This document shows, in pieces, positions 53,623 to 62,484 of a DNA stretch of 64,000 nucleotides. Origin of the DNA: Chitinophaga barathri (lineage in GTDB: Bacteria; Bacteroidota; Bacteroidia; Chitinophagales; Chitinophagaceae); the NCBI RefSeq assembly GCF_003807585.1, contig NZ_RMBX01000001.1, positions 744,001 to 808,000 on the forward strand. The letters are read 5' to 3'. Below the pieces are notes generated by a model. The model did not search any database, was not told the DNA's origin, and saw only the letters and a list, made by a program, of their open reading frames with translations. The translations under genes were made by a program, and so were the position numbers. The stretch's first letter is position 1. Each line of letters opens with the position of its first letter.

Positions 53623-54729
53623 TTACATGAACTCGCCGGCGCCGGCTTCAGGAGCCGGTTTCACCGTGGAGGCCCTTTGGGCCAGCCAGGAGTTGAAGAT
53701 TGTATAAAAAACAGCGAGAATGATCGCGCCTTTGAACATACCCGTAAATCCCCAGGCCGCCAGCCCGCCTACCACGCCGATAAACAGTACGAGGAAAGGC
53801 AACCGTCCTCCGCTTTTGGCGATCAGGACGGGTTTTAGCACGGCGTCTATCAGCATCACGAACAGTCCATATACCGCCGCAAAGATCGCCGTACCGGTAT
53901 GCCCGTCCACGGCGAGTATCACCACCAGCGGCAGCCATACCAGCAAAGGCCCTACCTGTATAAGCACCAGGAAAAACACCAGGGCGCAAAGCACGATCTT
54001 AAAATGCAATCCGGCAATTACAAAACCGATCCATGAAATAAAAGCGGCTATAAAAGCAGTGCCCATCACACCGATAGAAACACCTTTGATCGCATTGGTA
54101 GTGGCATTCAGCAAAGCAAGCCCGTCCCGCCTGCCCAGCAGGTGCTGGAGCGTGGTTTTGACGGGGCGCATCGCTTTATCCCCGCTTGCCAGCAGGATCG
54201 CTGAAATTATAATACCGAGTATGAACTGGAGAGCCGTACCCAGCACACCCGCGCTACCGGCAATAAGACGGTGGAGCACCTGGTGTATCTGGCGTTCATA
54301 ACCCATCAGGGCTTCCTGCGGGTTCTCCTGCAGGTGCTGCCAGAAGTCCGCCACGCCGGCGCCTACAAACGGCAGTTCTGTTATCTGTGCGGGCAACGGC
54401 GGCAGTCCTTTGGTCTGGATATTGGCGTACAGCTGAATGATATCCTTCATATGTTTGCCCATCGCGCTCACGATGTACACCACCGGCAGCGCCACGATAA
54501 TGACCAGGATAACGGCGTATAAGATGGAAGCCAGCTTTCGTCTTTGCCCCATGGCCTTTGCCAGCCGTTCGTAAGGAGTGGCAAAGGAAACGGAAAAGAT
54601 CAGGGCAAAAGTGAATACACCGAAAAATACTTTCAGAACGTCGTACAACGCAAAAAGCAGGGCCAGGAGCAACAGCAACACCAGGATGGTTTCGATGATG
54701 CCGCGTGAATTGGGGAGGGTAAAACGCAT
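53623..54729 (-). CDS. AI-2E family transporter
   Basis: About 368 aa, seven to eight transmembrane helices, with the family features GVFTFALIFSVSFATPYERLA, VIVALPVVYIVSAMG and the C-terminal GHTGTAIFAAVYGLFVMLIDAVLKPVLI. The family (PF01594) exports small molecules or ions (AI-2, Na+/H+ in some members). I start at 54729 (MRFTLPNSRGIIE) because the upstream Met at 54768 precedes a -7-like TATATTTA. Likely co-transcribed with the AsmA-like gene. Confidence 0.82.
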   Translation of the reverse strand: MRFTLPNSRGIIETILVLLLLLALLFALYDVLKVFFGVFTFALIFSVSFATPYERLAKAMGQRRKLASILYAVILVIIVALPVVYIVSAMGKHMKDIIQLYANIQTKGLPPLPAQITELPFVGAGVADFWQHLQENPQEALMGYERQIHQVLHRLIAGSAGVLGTALQFILGIIISAILLASGDKAMRPVKTTLQHLLGRRDGLALLNATTNAIKGVSIGVMGTAFIAAFISWIGFVIAGLHFKIVLCALVFFLVLIQVGPLLVWLPLVVILAVDGHTGTAIFAAVYGLFVMLIDAVLKPVLIAKSGGRLPFLVLFIGVVGGLAAWGFTGMFKGAIILAVFYTIFNSWLAQRASTVKPAPEAGAGEFM

Positions 54730-54805
54730 GCAGTAAGGATTCTTAACTAAATATAATGAATCCTGCACAAATCACATCTTACGGGGAGTTTGTATTGTCA
54801 AATAT

Positions 54806-55579
54806 TTATTCCCCTTCAGCTTTCCGCACCGGCTGTTTGCTCCATTTCTCCACCAGCAAAAATCCCCTGATGCTGATAAAGATCACAGGCACAAATAACA
54901 ATGCGATCAATAAATGCTGCCAGAAATGCGGAAAGAGGCCGAACAGGTAAAACAAACCCGCCACCATCAGCAGGCTGACGGCACCCCAGGTATAATTCAA
55001 CGCTTTAATGCGGCCGGGAGTTTTGGCCTGCGCGCCGATGGGAGAAAAACTGTCTACCTGCGGGAAACCGCGGTACCCGGGGGACACGGTGGCAAAGGAT
55101 TCATCGCCCGTACCATCCCAGCCTGAAGTATCAGAAAGTGTTTTTTCAAATGCAGGCTGGCCCTGCGCGACCTTTCCGTAAAATTCCAGCAGGCTGTCCA
55201 GGAATTCGTCCGGGCTTTTGTAAAAACCCGCCACCTGCACCAGGTCGATGAAAAGGATATTGTCTGTTGTGGGTTGTTTCCCGAGATAAGCCACCCATTC
55301 ATCAAAATAAGAAAGCAGCTCCGGGTAAGCCTGCGCTATATAATATCTGCGGCGGCCTACGTTTTCCAGCGCCCTGTCCTTATCGATCTTTATGTCCGTA
55401 TCAATTTCCGCATCTTCATCTCCGGGCTGGTACGCCTCCCGGTATGTCCCCCGGACGTTTTCGATATCCTGTTTCTCCAGCAGCAGCAGCCAGAAATGCG
55501 CGAGCGAATTATTTCCTTCAAACAGGATCTCCTGCGGTTTACCCGGTTTGTTGATGATAAGATATGACCTGTTTCCCAT
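54806..55579 (-). CDS. Membrane-anchored protein of the type VI island, possible immunity protein
   Basis: 257 aa: soluble N-terminal domain (1-190, starting MGNRSYLIINKPGKPQEI, with NNSLAHFWLLLLEKQDIEN) and two C-terminal transmembrane helices (about 193-215 and 217-240). I do not recognise an established family. It lies 26 bases after the PoNi-type gene, in the effector operon. Position and the small NRSYL-type N-terminus suggest an immunity role, but no matching toxin is obvious. Confidence 0.55.
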   Translation of the reverse strand: MGNRSYLIINKPGKPQEILFEGNNSLAHFWLLLLEKQDIENVRGTYREAYQPGDEDAEIDTDIKIDKDRALENVGRRRYYIAQAYPELLSYFDEWVAYLGKQPTTDNILFIDLVQVAGFYKSPDEFLDSLLEFYGKVAQGQPAFEKTLSDTSGWDGTGDESFATVSPGYRGFPQVDSFSPIGAQAKTPGRIKALNYTWGAVSLLMVAGLFYLFGLFPHFWQHLLIALLFVPVIFISIRGFLLVEKWSKQPVRKAEGE

Positions 55580-55605
55580 GTATGAGCTGGAATATATTTA
55601 ATGCC

Positions 55606-56421
55606 CTAGAATTGCCACCACTTCTTTTTGGCTCCGGGTGCGGCATCTTCCGCGTGGTTCTTATCCGGCGAGGGTGGTGGTTCCGCCGGGCCTTCAGTAG
55701 CGCCGGACGGATCGCCGTGTAACATATCGTAGGGGTAATACGGGCTGGTTTTCAGTTTTGAATCGTCCAGGTTCATCACTTTGGCGATGGCTGCGCTTTC
55801 GAAGCTCCAGTATCCCCGGTAGAAATTGCCCGATTTTTTATGGCTGCCGTAGAGGTCTTCCAGGTTATCGCGAGTGTAGAAGTTTTTTTGCAGGTATTCA
55901 TACAGGCCCGCAGCCGCATCGGCTTTACCGGACTGGGTGATCTCTTTCAGTTTTACGCAGCCGGCATCCTCCGGCCACAGTAGTTCCCCGGGCAGTTCAT
56001 ACCCGGGTTGACCATACCTTAACAGGAAACTCACCAGGTAATCTTTATAACCGATCCTGGCCAGTATATCGCCCAGTTTCTGCAGGGATTCTTTTGTATC
56101 CAGCAGCACCCCTATGGAGATCATGCCGAGCAGTTCGGAATAGATGATGTCCCCGCCGTCTGAATAGTCCGCTTCCGTTTCAATGGATAAAACATAGTCA
56201 TCCAGCATTTCTTTGCAGGGCGCCACAAGGGTCCTCACGGGCTGGCCCAGTGAATATGCCCAATAAATATAGATATACAACCCGTTGGCCATTACATAAT
56301 ACTCCATCGGGAAAGGCTGCGTTTTGGAAAGCAATTCTTTCCTTTTCGCATCCAGCGTTGCGGTTAATGTTTTTGTTGCTTCTCTGAAGTACTGTTCCTC
56401 TTTGAACTGATCCCTGAACAT
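55606..56421 (-). CDS. PoNi-type immunity protein (DUF1911)
   Basis: 271 aa. The C-terminal block YRGYWSFESAAIAKVMNLDD ... KTSPYYPYDML is characteristic of DUF1911, found in immunity proteins against PoNe nuclease toxins. The N-terminal half is helical (KRKELLSKTQ..., Trp-rich). A short Pro/Ala/Lys tail ends KKKWWQF. It starts 17 bases after the stop of the DUF4280 effector gene, so it is its probable cognate immunity protein and would sit in the cytosol, where the nuclease acts on DNA. Confidence 0.78.
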   Translation of the reverse strand: MFRDQFKEEQYFREATKTLTATLDAKRKELLSKTQPFPMEYYVMANGLYIYIYWAYSLGQPVRTLVAPCKEMLDDYVLSIETEADYSDGGDIIYSELLGMISIGVLLDTKESLQKLGDILARIGYKDYLVSFLLRYGQPGYELPGELLWPEDAGCVKLKEITQSGKADAAAGLYEYLQKNFYTRDNLEDLYGSHKKSGNFYRGYWSFESAAIAKVMNLDDSKLKTSPYYPYDMLHGDPSGATEGPAEPPPSPDKNHAEDAAPGAKKKWWQF

Positions 56422-56438
56422 ATCTGATGATTTTTACT

Positions 56439-57770
56439 TTAAAACCAGCTGCCGATCCATTTACCCACGCTGCTGCCGGCGATGCCGCCGATGACGCCTC
56501 CTACCACGCCACCCACGATGATCCCTACCGGTCCTCCCAGCGCACCTACCGCTGCACCTATCTTAGCGCCCACCAATGCCCCGCCGAGCGCCCCAATGGC
56601 CCCGCCGGTGGCTTCTTTGGTCTTTTCTCCGAAATGCCCTTCTTCCTGGTAGGCGGAGTAAACATTATATCCTTCCATCACGATACCTACCACAATGGCG
56701 CCACGACCCACTACCTTGCCCACTTTACTGACCGTGGACGCATTCCGCACCAGGAAATCGTTCGCGGCACTCACCGCCTTGTTCCCCTGTATGCTGGCGG
56801 AAATGCCGTTGATGGCATTCGCCGCTCTGGAGCCGCCCCGCACCACGTTCGCCGGTTCCAGGTTCACTTTGTTGCCCACCTTGCCGTTCCGGTCCACGTC
56901 GTGGTAAGATATCTTCCCATCGGGCTCCACGCCTGCCGCCAGTCTTTTCAGGCTCGGATCGTTTGTATTTACTTTATCAAGCACACGGGCCGCATCATCC
57001 GGGGGCAGGGATTGCTGCACCCTGCTGGTCCCTGTTGCCTGGCCGTTGGCCAGCCAGCGATTGCCGAGCTGCTTACCGCTGCCTTTGGTGTTCGCCAGCT
57101 TGGGTTTACCGCCACGGGTAGCGAACTTTCCATCAGTAACAATATCCGTGGTGCCTTTTACGTCCTTCGCTCCCAAATCCAGGCCGTTCTGGCCCGTACC
57201 CATGTCTGTGGAGTTGATCACGTAACCTTTTGCCTTCAGGTCCATTCTCACCCGTTCTTCTCCGTACACGCGTTTAAAGTCTCCTTTGCTCGCGGCAATC
57301 TCGTCTATTGTCTTACCTCTAAAATATTCATTTTCTATGTCTTTTAGCGTTTTGGCGCCTTCTGCAAAATTCTCCCCAAGATACATGCCACCATTGTTCA
57401 TCCCAAAGCCCAGACCTGTAAGTGCCGCAGCGCCCGGTCCGCCGCCGGAGGGCGCATCAAAATCCACTTTCACCTTCCCCCCCTGTTTGCAGAGCAAGCA
57501 GGCGTCTTCGAATACCAGTTTATACCCGTTCACTTTTACGCCCTCGTTACATTTGTCCCAATAAATGGGGTCCGGCTTGCAGGAACCGCCCGTGACGGAG
57601 CAGGAACCCATCGGGAAGATATTTTCGCCCGGCACCATATCCATTTCGCTGGCGAGATTTTCTCCATAGATACGTGTATTGTTGTGATGGGTCACCATCA
57701 GGCGCGATGGGGCGCTGCCTTTGTCGCAGGTAAGCCAGCTGTTTGCGGGAATATATTTTTTTGAGCCCAT
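56439..57770 (-). CDS. DUF4280 PAAR-like effector with PoNe-like nuclease domain and C-terminal glycine zipper
   Basis: 443 aa in three parts. Residues 1-105 are DUF4280, a PAAR-like spike cap (KKYIPANSWLTCDKGSAP, six Cys at 15, 57, 64, 74, 91, 94). Residues about 165-300 resemble the PoNe DNase fold of the PD-(D/E)xK group (GEERVRMDLKAKGY, GLDLGAKD, GTTDIVTDGKFATRG, GKPKLANTKGSGKQLGNRWL). Residues 388-443 are a glycine zipper (GAKIGAAVGALGG, GGVVGGVIGGIAGSSVG). The nuclease-to-zipper order is unusual. It is followed by a PoNi-type immunity gene. Confidence 0.72.
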   Translation of the reverse strand: MGSKKYIPANSWLTCDKGSAPSRLMVTHHNNTRIYGENLASEMDMVPGENIFPMGSCSVTGGSCKPDPIYWDKCNEGVKVNGYKLVFEDACLLCKQGGKVKVDFDAPSGGGPGAAALTGLGFGMNNGGMYLGENFAEGAKTLKDIENEYFRGKTIDEIAASKGDFKRVYGEERVRMDLKAKGYVINSTDMGTGQNGLDLGAKDVKGTTDIVTDGKFATRGGKPKLANTKGSGKQLGNRWLANGQATGTSRVQQSLPPDDAARVLDKVNTNDPSLKRLAAGVEPDGKISYHDVDRNGKVGNKVNLEPANVVRGGSRAANAINGISASIQGNKAVSAANDFLVRNASTVSKVGKVVGRGAIVVGIVMEGYNVYSAYQEEGHFGEKTKEATGGAIGALGGALVGAKIGAAVGALGGPVGIIVGGVVGGVIGGIAGSSVGKWIGSWF

Positions 57771-57789
57771 GTTTTACAAATTTTGATCT

Positions 57790-58689
57790 TCAGGCTGCGG
57801 CTTCCGCCTGGAATAATTTTTCCGGTTGAAGCGTTTCTTTTTCCGGCACCTGTGCCAGCGTATGCGCGGCCGTAATGCTGTACCAGTCAGAGACTTTAGT
57901 TTCCAGGAACAGCTCCGCCTGTGTGAGCCAGTGTCCGGCGTTATAATGAAAATTTTCTTCCATGGCCACTTCCAGCGCCGCGCTGATATTAAATACCCCG
58001 GTAAGGTCTTTCAGCATCCGGGCAAAAGCTTTCCTGTCAAACTGCGTCGTGTCCAGCGTCGCATTGTTCACCAGGCTGTAGCGGTGATGATGCAGCGCAT
58101 ATTCTTCCTCCCAGCGGGATTCCAATTGCAGCGTCAGGTCCACCGTACCGAAATACTGCCTGAGCACATAGGGTTTTATTTCCCTTGGTTTCTTTTCCGC
58201 GTAATTGTCCTGGAAAAAGAAACGCCAGGCGCTATACCCCTCAAAAGCCTGCATAAAACGCTGTTTGTCCTTCAGCAGCTTCCCGGTCTCCGCGATCATG
58301 TTGTCCGCGCTTTCTTTCAGATGTTTATATTTTTTCTGCATCCGGGCGGCGAAAAAATCCGTCCATCGCTGGTGCAGCGTGGCAAAATTCCGGATATCCT
58401 TTAGCCTGCCGTTATTATCCAGCACCAATACCAGCGGCGATTGCAGCTCATCCATATCCGCAGCCCATTCATGGATCTGTATAGTACCCTGCATCTGCTG
58501 GGCAGTAAGCGTGTATTCCAGCACCAGCTCTTCATCATCCCTTTCCAATACCTGCAATTTCACCAGTTTGTGCTGTACAAACTGCATCACATGCGATCCT
58601 ATCGCCGTTCTGTTGGCGCTGGTGATGTGATAATACACATACGATCCCGGCGAAGGCCTGTCAAGGTTGAACTGCATACTATTTAACAT
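57790..58689 (-). CDS. Unknown protein in adaptor position between VgrG and DUF4280 effector
   Basis: 299 aa, soluble, no signal peptide. The N-terminal third is beta-rich (SYVYYHITSANRTAIGSH, LVLEYTLTAQQMQG), the rest helical and charged (AARMQKKYKHLKESADNMIAETGKLLKDK). I recognise no family. Its start overlaps the VgrG stop by 7 bp and its stop is 19 bases before the effector start. In Proteobacteria this slot holds chaperone/adaptors (DUF4123, DUF1795/Eag) that load effectors onto VgrG; a comparable role is my inference. Confidence 0.6.
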   Translation of the reverse strand: MLNSMQFNLDRPSPGSYVYYHITSANRTAIGSHVMQFVQHKLVKLQVLERDDEELVLEYTLTAQQMQGTIQIHEWAADMDELQSPLVLVLDNNGRLKDIRNFATLHQRWTDFFAARMQKKYKHLKESADNMIAETGKLLKDKQRFMQAFEGYSAWRFFFQDNYAEKKPREIKPYVLRQYFGTVDLTLQLESRWEEEYALHHHRYSLVNNATLDTTQFDRKAFARMLKDLTGVFNISAALEVAMEENFHYNAGHWLTQAELFLETKVSDWYSITAAHTLAQVPEKETLQPEKLFQAEAAA

Positions 58690-60503
58690 TGGTTGATCTC
58701 CACCTCGTTTGCAATGATATTGGCCATGGTACCTCCATGAGCGGTGAATTTTTCGGTGGCGGTAAAAGTCATCTCTTTGGAATCGAGTTTACACATCCCG
58801 GCGGCGGAATTGATCTCCACGTTTTTGGCGGTAGCGGTAAGAGAAATACTTTCCGTATCCGCTGTGCCGGAAATGCTCTTTTTAGCACTCATGGCAATCG
58901 TACCCTCGCCCCCGCCCTGTTCACCGGGCTGTGCGTTGATCGTGATGCTGTTACTGGAGTTCACAATAAAATCTTTTGTATTGATCGTGAACTTCTGCGG
59001 CGCGTCCAGCGTGATGGAACCGTCTCCATGCATGGTGAGCACATTGCCGCTGGGGTCCTTCACTACTACGCTGCCCTTGCTGTCATCCAGCGTCACGGTG
59101 GAGCCGCTGCGTGTGCTCAGGCTCTTCACGGCATTGGAAGCCCCGCCGCCGCTGCCGCTGTTTCCATGATATACGCTACCCATCACAATCGGACGGGCGA
59201 TATTACCTTCTTCAAAAGCCACTACCACCTGGTCACCTTTTTCAGGCACAAAGGTGAAGCCCCTGTTTTTGCTCACTTTTTCGGAGCTGCCCGCATTCGG
59301 CGACACTACCCGCAACCATTCGCTGACGTCGTTGCAGTTACACTCCCATTTGAATTTCACCTTCACGCGGCCCTGCCCTTTCGGATCTTCGTTATCTTCC
59401 ACTATGGCCAGCTGCATGTCCGCGAGCGGCTTGTCATATTCTTTTACGGGTATACGCTCGGAATCTGCCAGGATCGCTTCAAACGTGTGGTAATAATGCC
59501 CGACGCCGTCAAGATGATGGTAGATGCCTGTTACCAGGAACCGGCCCAGCTGCTGAACCGTGAAGCTGAGCGCTTCTTTTACGCTCATGCTCACATCCAC
59601 GATCTTTCCCAGGCCTACCTCCGGATTGTCTCCACTGGCTGTAACCTGCAACAGATCCGCCATGTGAGCCTTTTCCTCATTTTCCACGTAGGTATCTATT
59701 TCTTTTTTGGAATCGATGCGCACCTGCAGCGGCTGGGAGTAGGTTTTACTATAAAGCTCATTGGAAGCGTTCACAGCGTGCGCGAGATCCGGCTGGCCAC
59801 CGGGAGCGGCTTTTGCTTCGGACTTGAACAGCTGGTCTTCTTTGGGATTGTATGCGAACTTGCGGCTTTTCAGCGGCGCCACCTGCATGGCGTATTGCAG
59901 GCTGTGCAGGTCGCGGCCGTACACCAGTTTCACTTCCTTCTGTTCATCCGGCTTGCCGAAATGAAGTTTTACGCCGTCGTAATAAAACCATTCATGGTAT
60001 TCTGCCGAAAGACGGTTGAGGAATTCGTAGTCGCTCTCGCGATACTGAATGAGGTAATCCACGGGTTCTTTGCGGGAGGGGTTGAGCTGGATATTCAGAT
60101 CATTTTTCGGCGCGTCTTCCGTGGCTTTCCGGATCACCGACGTGAGGTCTTTATTGAGATAAGAGCCCAGGTCAGGCCCGCGGTCTATGAGTATGCTGGG
60201 GCTATACCCGCTCACGATCAGCGTGCCGTGGTATCCATGGCTCTGCGAAAGCTCCACGCGGGTCACTTTACCGGTGAAGAGCTGTTCCTGCCCTGCCACC
60301 TGGCCGAACTGCACGGTAATGCTTTTGCCCATAAAGCTGCGCGATTTGTCCAGCGAAATAATGCCGGGCGCGCCCATTTCATCGTGATTGAAGCGCAGCT
60401 CAAAATAGTGATGCGCATTAAAACGCTGCTCCAGCGTAAAAGATGAAAAATGAAGGATAGGTGTATCCTCTATATTGATCTGTACATTCAGTTTTCCTTC
60501 CAT
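58683..60503 (-). CDS. vgrG: Type VI secretion tip protein VgrG (TssI)
   Basis: 606-aa spike protein. The gp27-like N-terminus (about 1-330) shows LQYRESDYEFLNRLSAEYHEWFYYDG, typical of VgrG/phage baseplate proteins. A gp5-like OB domain follows (GRVKVKFKWECNCNDVSEWLRVVSPNAGS then VPEKGDQVVVAFEEGNIARPIVMGSVY). A C-terminal repetitive beta-helix (TRSGSTVTLDDSKGSVVV ... SSNSITINAQPGEQGG) ends at IANEVEINQC. No extended catalytic domain is fused. Neighbours on both sides are effectors, so it is the carrier for this cargo island. Confidence 0.92.
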   Translation of the reverse strand: MEGKLNVQINIEDTPILHFSSFTLEQRFNAHHYFELRFNHDEMGAPGIISLDKSRSFMGKSITVQFGQVAGQEQLFTGKVTRVELSQSHGYHGTLIVSGYSPSILIDRGPDLGSYLNKDLTSVIRKATEDAPKNDLNIQLNPSRKEPVDYLIQYRESDYEFLNRLSAEYHEWFYYDGVKLHFGKPDEQKEVKLVYGRDLHSLQYAMQVAPLKSRKFAYNPKEDQLFKSEAKAAPGGQPDLAHAVNASNELYSKTYSQPLQVRIDSKKEIDTYVENEEKAHMADLLQVTASGDNPEVGLGKIVDVSMSVKEALSFTVQQLGRFLVTGIYHHLDGVGHYYHTFEAILADSERIPVKEYDKPLADMQLAIVEDNEDPKGQGRVKVKFKWECNCNDVSEWLRVVSPNAGSSEKVSKNRGFTFVPEKGDQVVVAFEEGNIARPIVMGSVYHGNSGSGGGASNAVKSLSTRSGSTVTLDDSKGSVVVKDPSGNVLTMHGDGSITLDAPQKFTINTKDFIVNSSNSITINAQPGEQGGGEGTIAMSAKKSISGTADTESISLTATAKNVEINSAAGMCKLDSKEMTFTATEKFTAHGGTMANIIANEVEINQC

Positions 60504-60533
60504 CGGTTAACTCTTTAGCTTGATTGTAATAGA

Positions 60534-61364
60534 TCAGCCTTTCACAGGCCATTTGGCATAGTAGCCGATCACCTTGTACTGGCCTTTTACACGGCCGAAC
60601 ACAAAGGCGAAATAATTTTCAGCGGTCCCGTTTTTCTCCGGGTACTGCATATACACTTCATACATTTTTGTAGCCCGGTCCGTACATTTCCGCAACAGCT
60701 TGTAATAATCTTCCGGGCTCCGGGCATCAATTTCAGACAGCTCACCTTCTTTTGCATCCGGCAGCAGGCGGAGCACGTCCCGGTTAAAAATATTTTCGCG
60801 GTAGCTGTTGAATTCCTGCCGGCTGACTTTCCCTCCTTCCTTATCCACGGCCATATCACGGAGGTCCTGGTTCGTCCATTGCTGCGCGGTCTGAAGCGGG
60901 AAATACAACATATTCACCAACTGCCCGGGGTTATTCTGCCGCACTGCCTTCTGGAAAACAGCAAAAAAACTGCGGAACTGCTGCTCTTCGGGGTCTGAAG
61001 ACGGCAGCTTTACGGTCGCCGTTTTTGAAGGTGATTGCTGTCCAGCGGCAGATGGTACGGATACACTGCCTGTGGGGGACGATGTGGCGGCGGAGTTTGC
61101 AGGCTGCCTGCCTGATGGAACAACCGTGTTTGCCGCTGGTTGTAATCCGGTGGGAGAATCTCCAACGCCCTGTGCGGCCGTAGCCGAAACTGCGCTGCCC
61201 GCGCCTGATGCAGGTGCTGCTGCTACGTTTGCAGCAGGCGTATCCGTTACTCCGGAGGCCGCCCCATTACGCTGCGTACCACGGGAATTGTGACAAGCCT
61301 GCGTGCCCGTAAAAAGGCAACAGCATAAAAATGTGATGTATATCCGGTATGGCATCATATTCAA
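60534..61364 (-). CDS. Lipoprotein, probable immunity to the lysozyme effector
   Basis: 276 aa: signal peptide with lipobox TQAC (about residue 24), a 90-residue Ala/Pro/Ser/Thr linker, and a C-terminal domain from about 125 with an NTF2-like look (EEQQFRSFFAVFQKAVRQNNPGQ, VFGRVKGQYKVIGYY). It overlaps the lysozyme-like gene by 4 bp (ATGA), the typical toxin-immunity arrangement. A periplasmic lipoprotein is what a peptidoglycan-targeting toxin would require. The immunity role is inferred. Confidence 0.6.
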   Translation of the reverse strand: MNMMPYRIYITFLCCCLFTGTQACHNSRGTQRNGAASGVTDTPAANVAAAPASGAGSAVSATAAQGVGDSPTGLQPAANTVVPSGRQPANSAATSSPTGSVSVPSAAGQQSPSKTATVKLPSSDPEEQQFRSFFAVFQKAVRQNNPGQLVNMLYFPLQTAQQWTNQDLRDMAVDKEGGKVSRQEFNSYRENIFNRDVLRLLPDAKEGELSEIDARSPEDYYKLLRKCTDRATKMYEVYMQYPEKNGTAENYFAFVFGRVKGQYKVIGYYAKWPVKG

Positions 61365-62284
61365 AACCTTGGAATATAGATCAACCCTCTTTCTTCCATC
61401 CTTTTCAGGATCACGGCGGCGCCCATCTGCTGGGAAACCGCCTCCGCATCATACTTCCCGTCCTTCACATACTTCCCTTTGGTATAGTGACCAGAAAAGC
61501 TCCAGAGATAGGGCGTATTGATCTTTTTATACTTAAAATATCCGAAACCGTTGTAAGCCTCCAGTTTCCGCAGGATAAACGGCAGTATCCACTGCCGAAC
61601 CTTGTCGAAGTTCATATACCGCAGTGCATCCACAGCGCTCTCTTCAAAAGAAAACGGTGGCGGATGCCCCACCTTCGGCCTTCCTGACGGAACCTGCACA
61701 GTGTAACCCGTCAGCGGGTCACCGTTGTGAAGGTGTTTACTGAAATTAAAACTGCATTCCAGGTAATGCACACAGGCAATAAAAAACCATGGAATACGTC
61801 CTGATGTAAGCGACAGGAAATCCGGCATCGCATCGCTGAAACCCAGTGCGAAGGGATTGTTTCTTCCCGCGAATGATCCTGTACCGAAAAGCCCCGGCAG
61901 CCGGAACGGCTTAAAAGTCACATCAGGCACCTGTACATCTTCCGCCTGCATAATGCCCCGGGCGTACCGCAGCGGCTGAAACACCGGCGCATTCCCGGTA
62001 AGCGCGGCCCCGGGCAATCCATAGTTCATGGTCGGGCCCTGTACCAGGCGTGATACCTGTTCGTAACGAACCCGGTTTGCCAGTACTTTCTCATCGATCA
62101 CTTTATCCACCTGCGCCAGCTTTTCAGCGGTGATCACACAGGTATCAAACAGGTTAAGATATTCAAGGTCCGAAGGGGAAGACGGTACATCCGTCTTTGC
62201 CCTGGATTTCTTTTTTATCTTGGGCCTGGCTTTGGGTTGAACAGTGGTTGAAATATGTTTTTTCTTCTTCATTGTTCCACGCAT
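61361..62284 (-). CDS. Lysozyme-family type VI effector (putative muramidase)
   Basis: 307 aa. A basic N-terminal tail (KKKKHISTTVQPKARPKIKKK) precedes a domain of the COG5526-like lysozyme family: WFFIACVHYLECSFNFS with a candidate catalytic Glu, then KHLHNGDPLTGYTVQVPSG, PPFSFEESAVDALRYM, and the late INTPYLWSFSGHYTKGKY. Members degrade peptidoglycan. No signal peptide is present, in keeping with delivery by VgrG/Hcp. It sits between Hcp and VgrG genes. Confidence 0.75.
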   Translation of the reverse strand: MRGTMKKKKHISTTVQPKARPKIKKKSRAKTDVPSSPSDLEYLNLFDTCVITAEKLAQVDKVIDEKVLANRVRYEQVSRLVQGPTMNYGLPGAALTGNAPVFQPLRYARGIMQAEDVQVPDVTFKPFRLPGLFGTGSFAGRNNPFALGFSDAMPDFLSLTSGRIPWFFIACVHYLECSFNFSKHLHNGDPLTGYTVQVPSGRPKVGHPPPFSFEESAVDALRYMNFDKVRQWILPFILRKLEAYNGFGYFKYKKINTPYLWSFSGHYTKGKYVKDGKYDAEAVSQQMGAAVILKRMEERGLIYIPRF

Positions 62285-62431
62285 TATTCCGCTTCTTCAT
62301 TATTTCCTGTAACTACTTCCTGCAACCGGATACCCCGGACGTCAGAACATCCATCCCGCTTCCGGATAACGAAAACAGCCCCGTTACCTCCGATGACAAA
62401 TTTCCGTCCGTCACCCGGTACAGCAACAAAG

Positions 62432-62460
62432 GGTGTGCTGCCCGCGTGGGGCAACACACC
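62432..62460 (-). terminator. Weak terminator after the second Hcp gene
   Basis: GGTGTG (62432-62437) pairs with CACACC (62455-62460), with extra GC pairs inside. On the minus strand it is followed by CTTTGTTG, a weak T-rich tail. It lies 24 bases after the Hcp stop and could reduce read-through to the lysozyme gene. Confidence 0.4.
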
Positions 62461-62484
62461 GCAGATAAGTGTTACAGGTTGTGA

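Noticed and set aside
58689..60446. 585-codon plus-strand frame antisense to vgrG
   Set aside because: Shadow of the VgrG coding frame; its composition (His/Val-rich, no motif) is that of an antisense frame.
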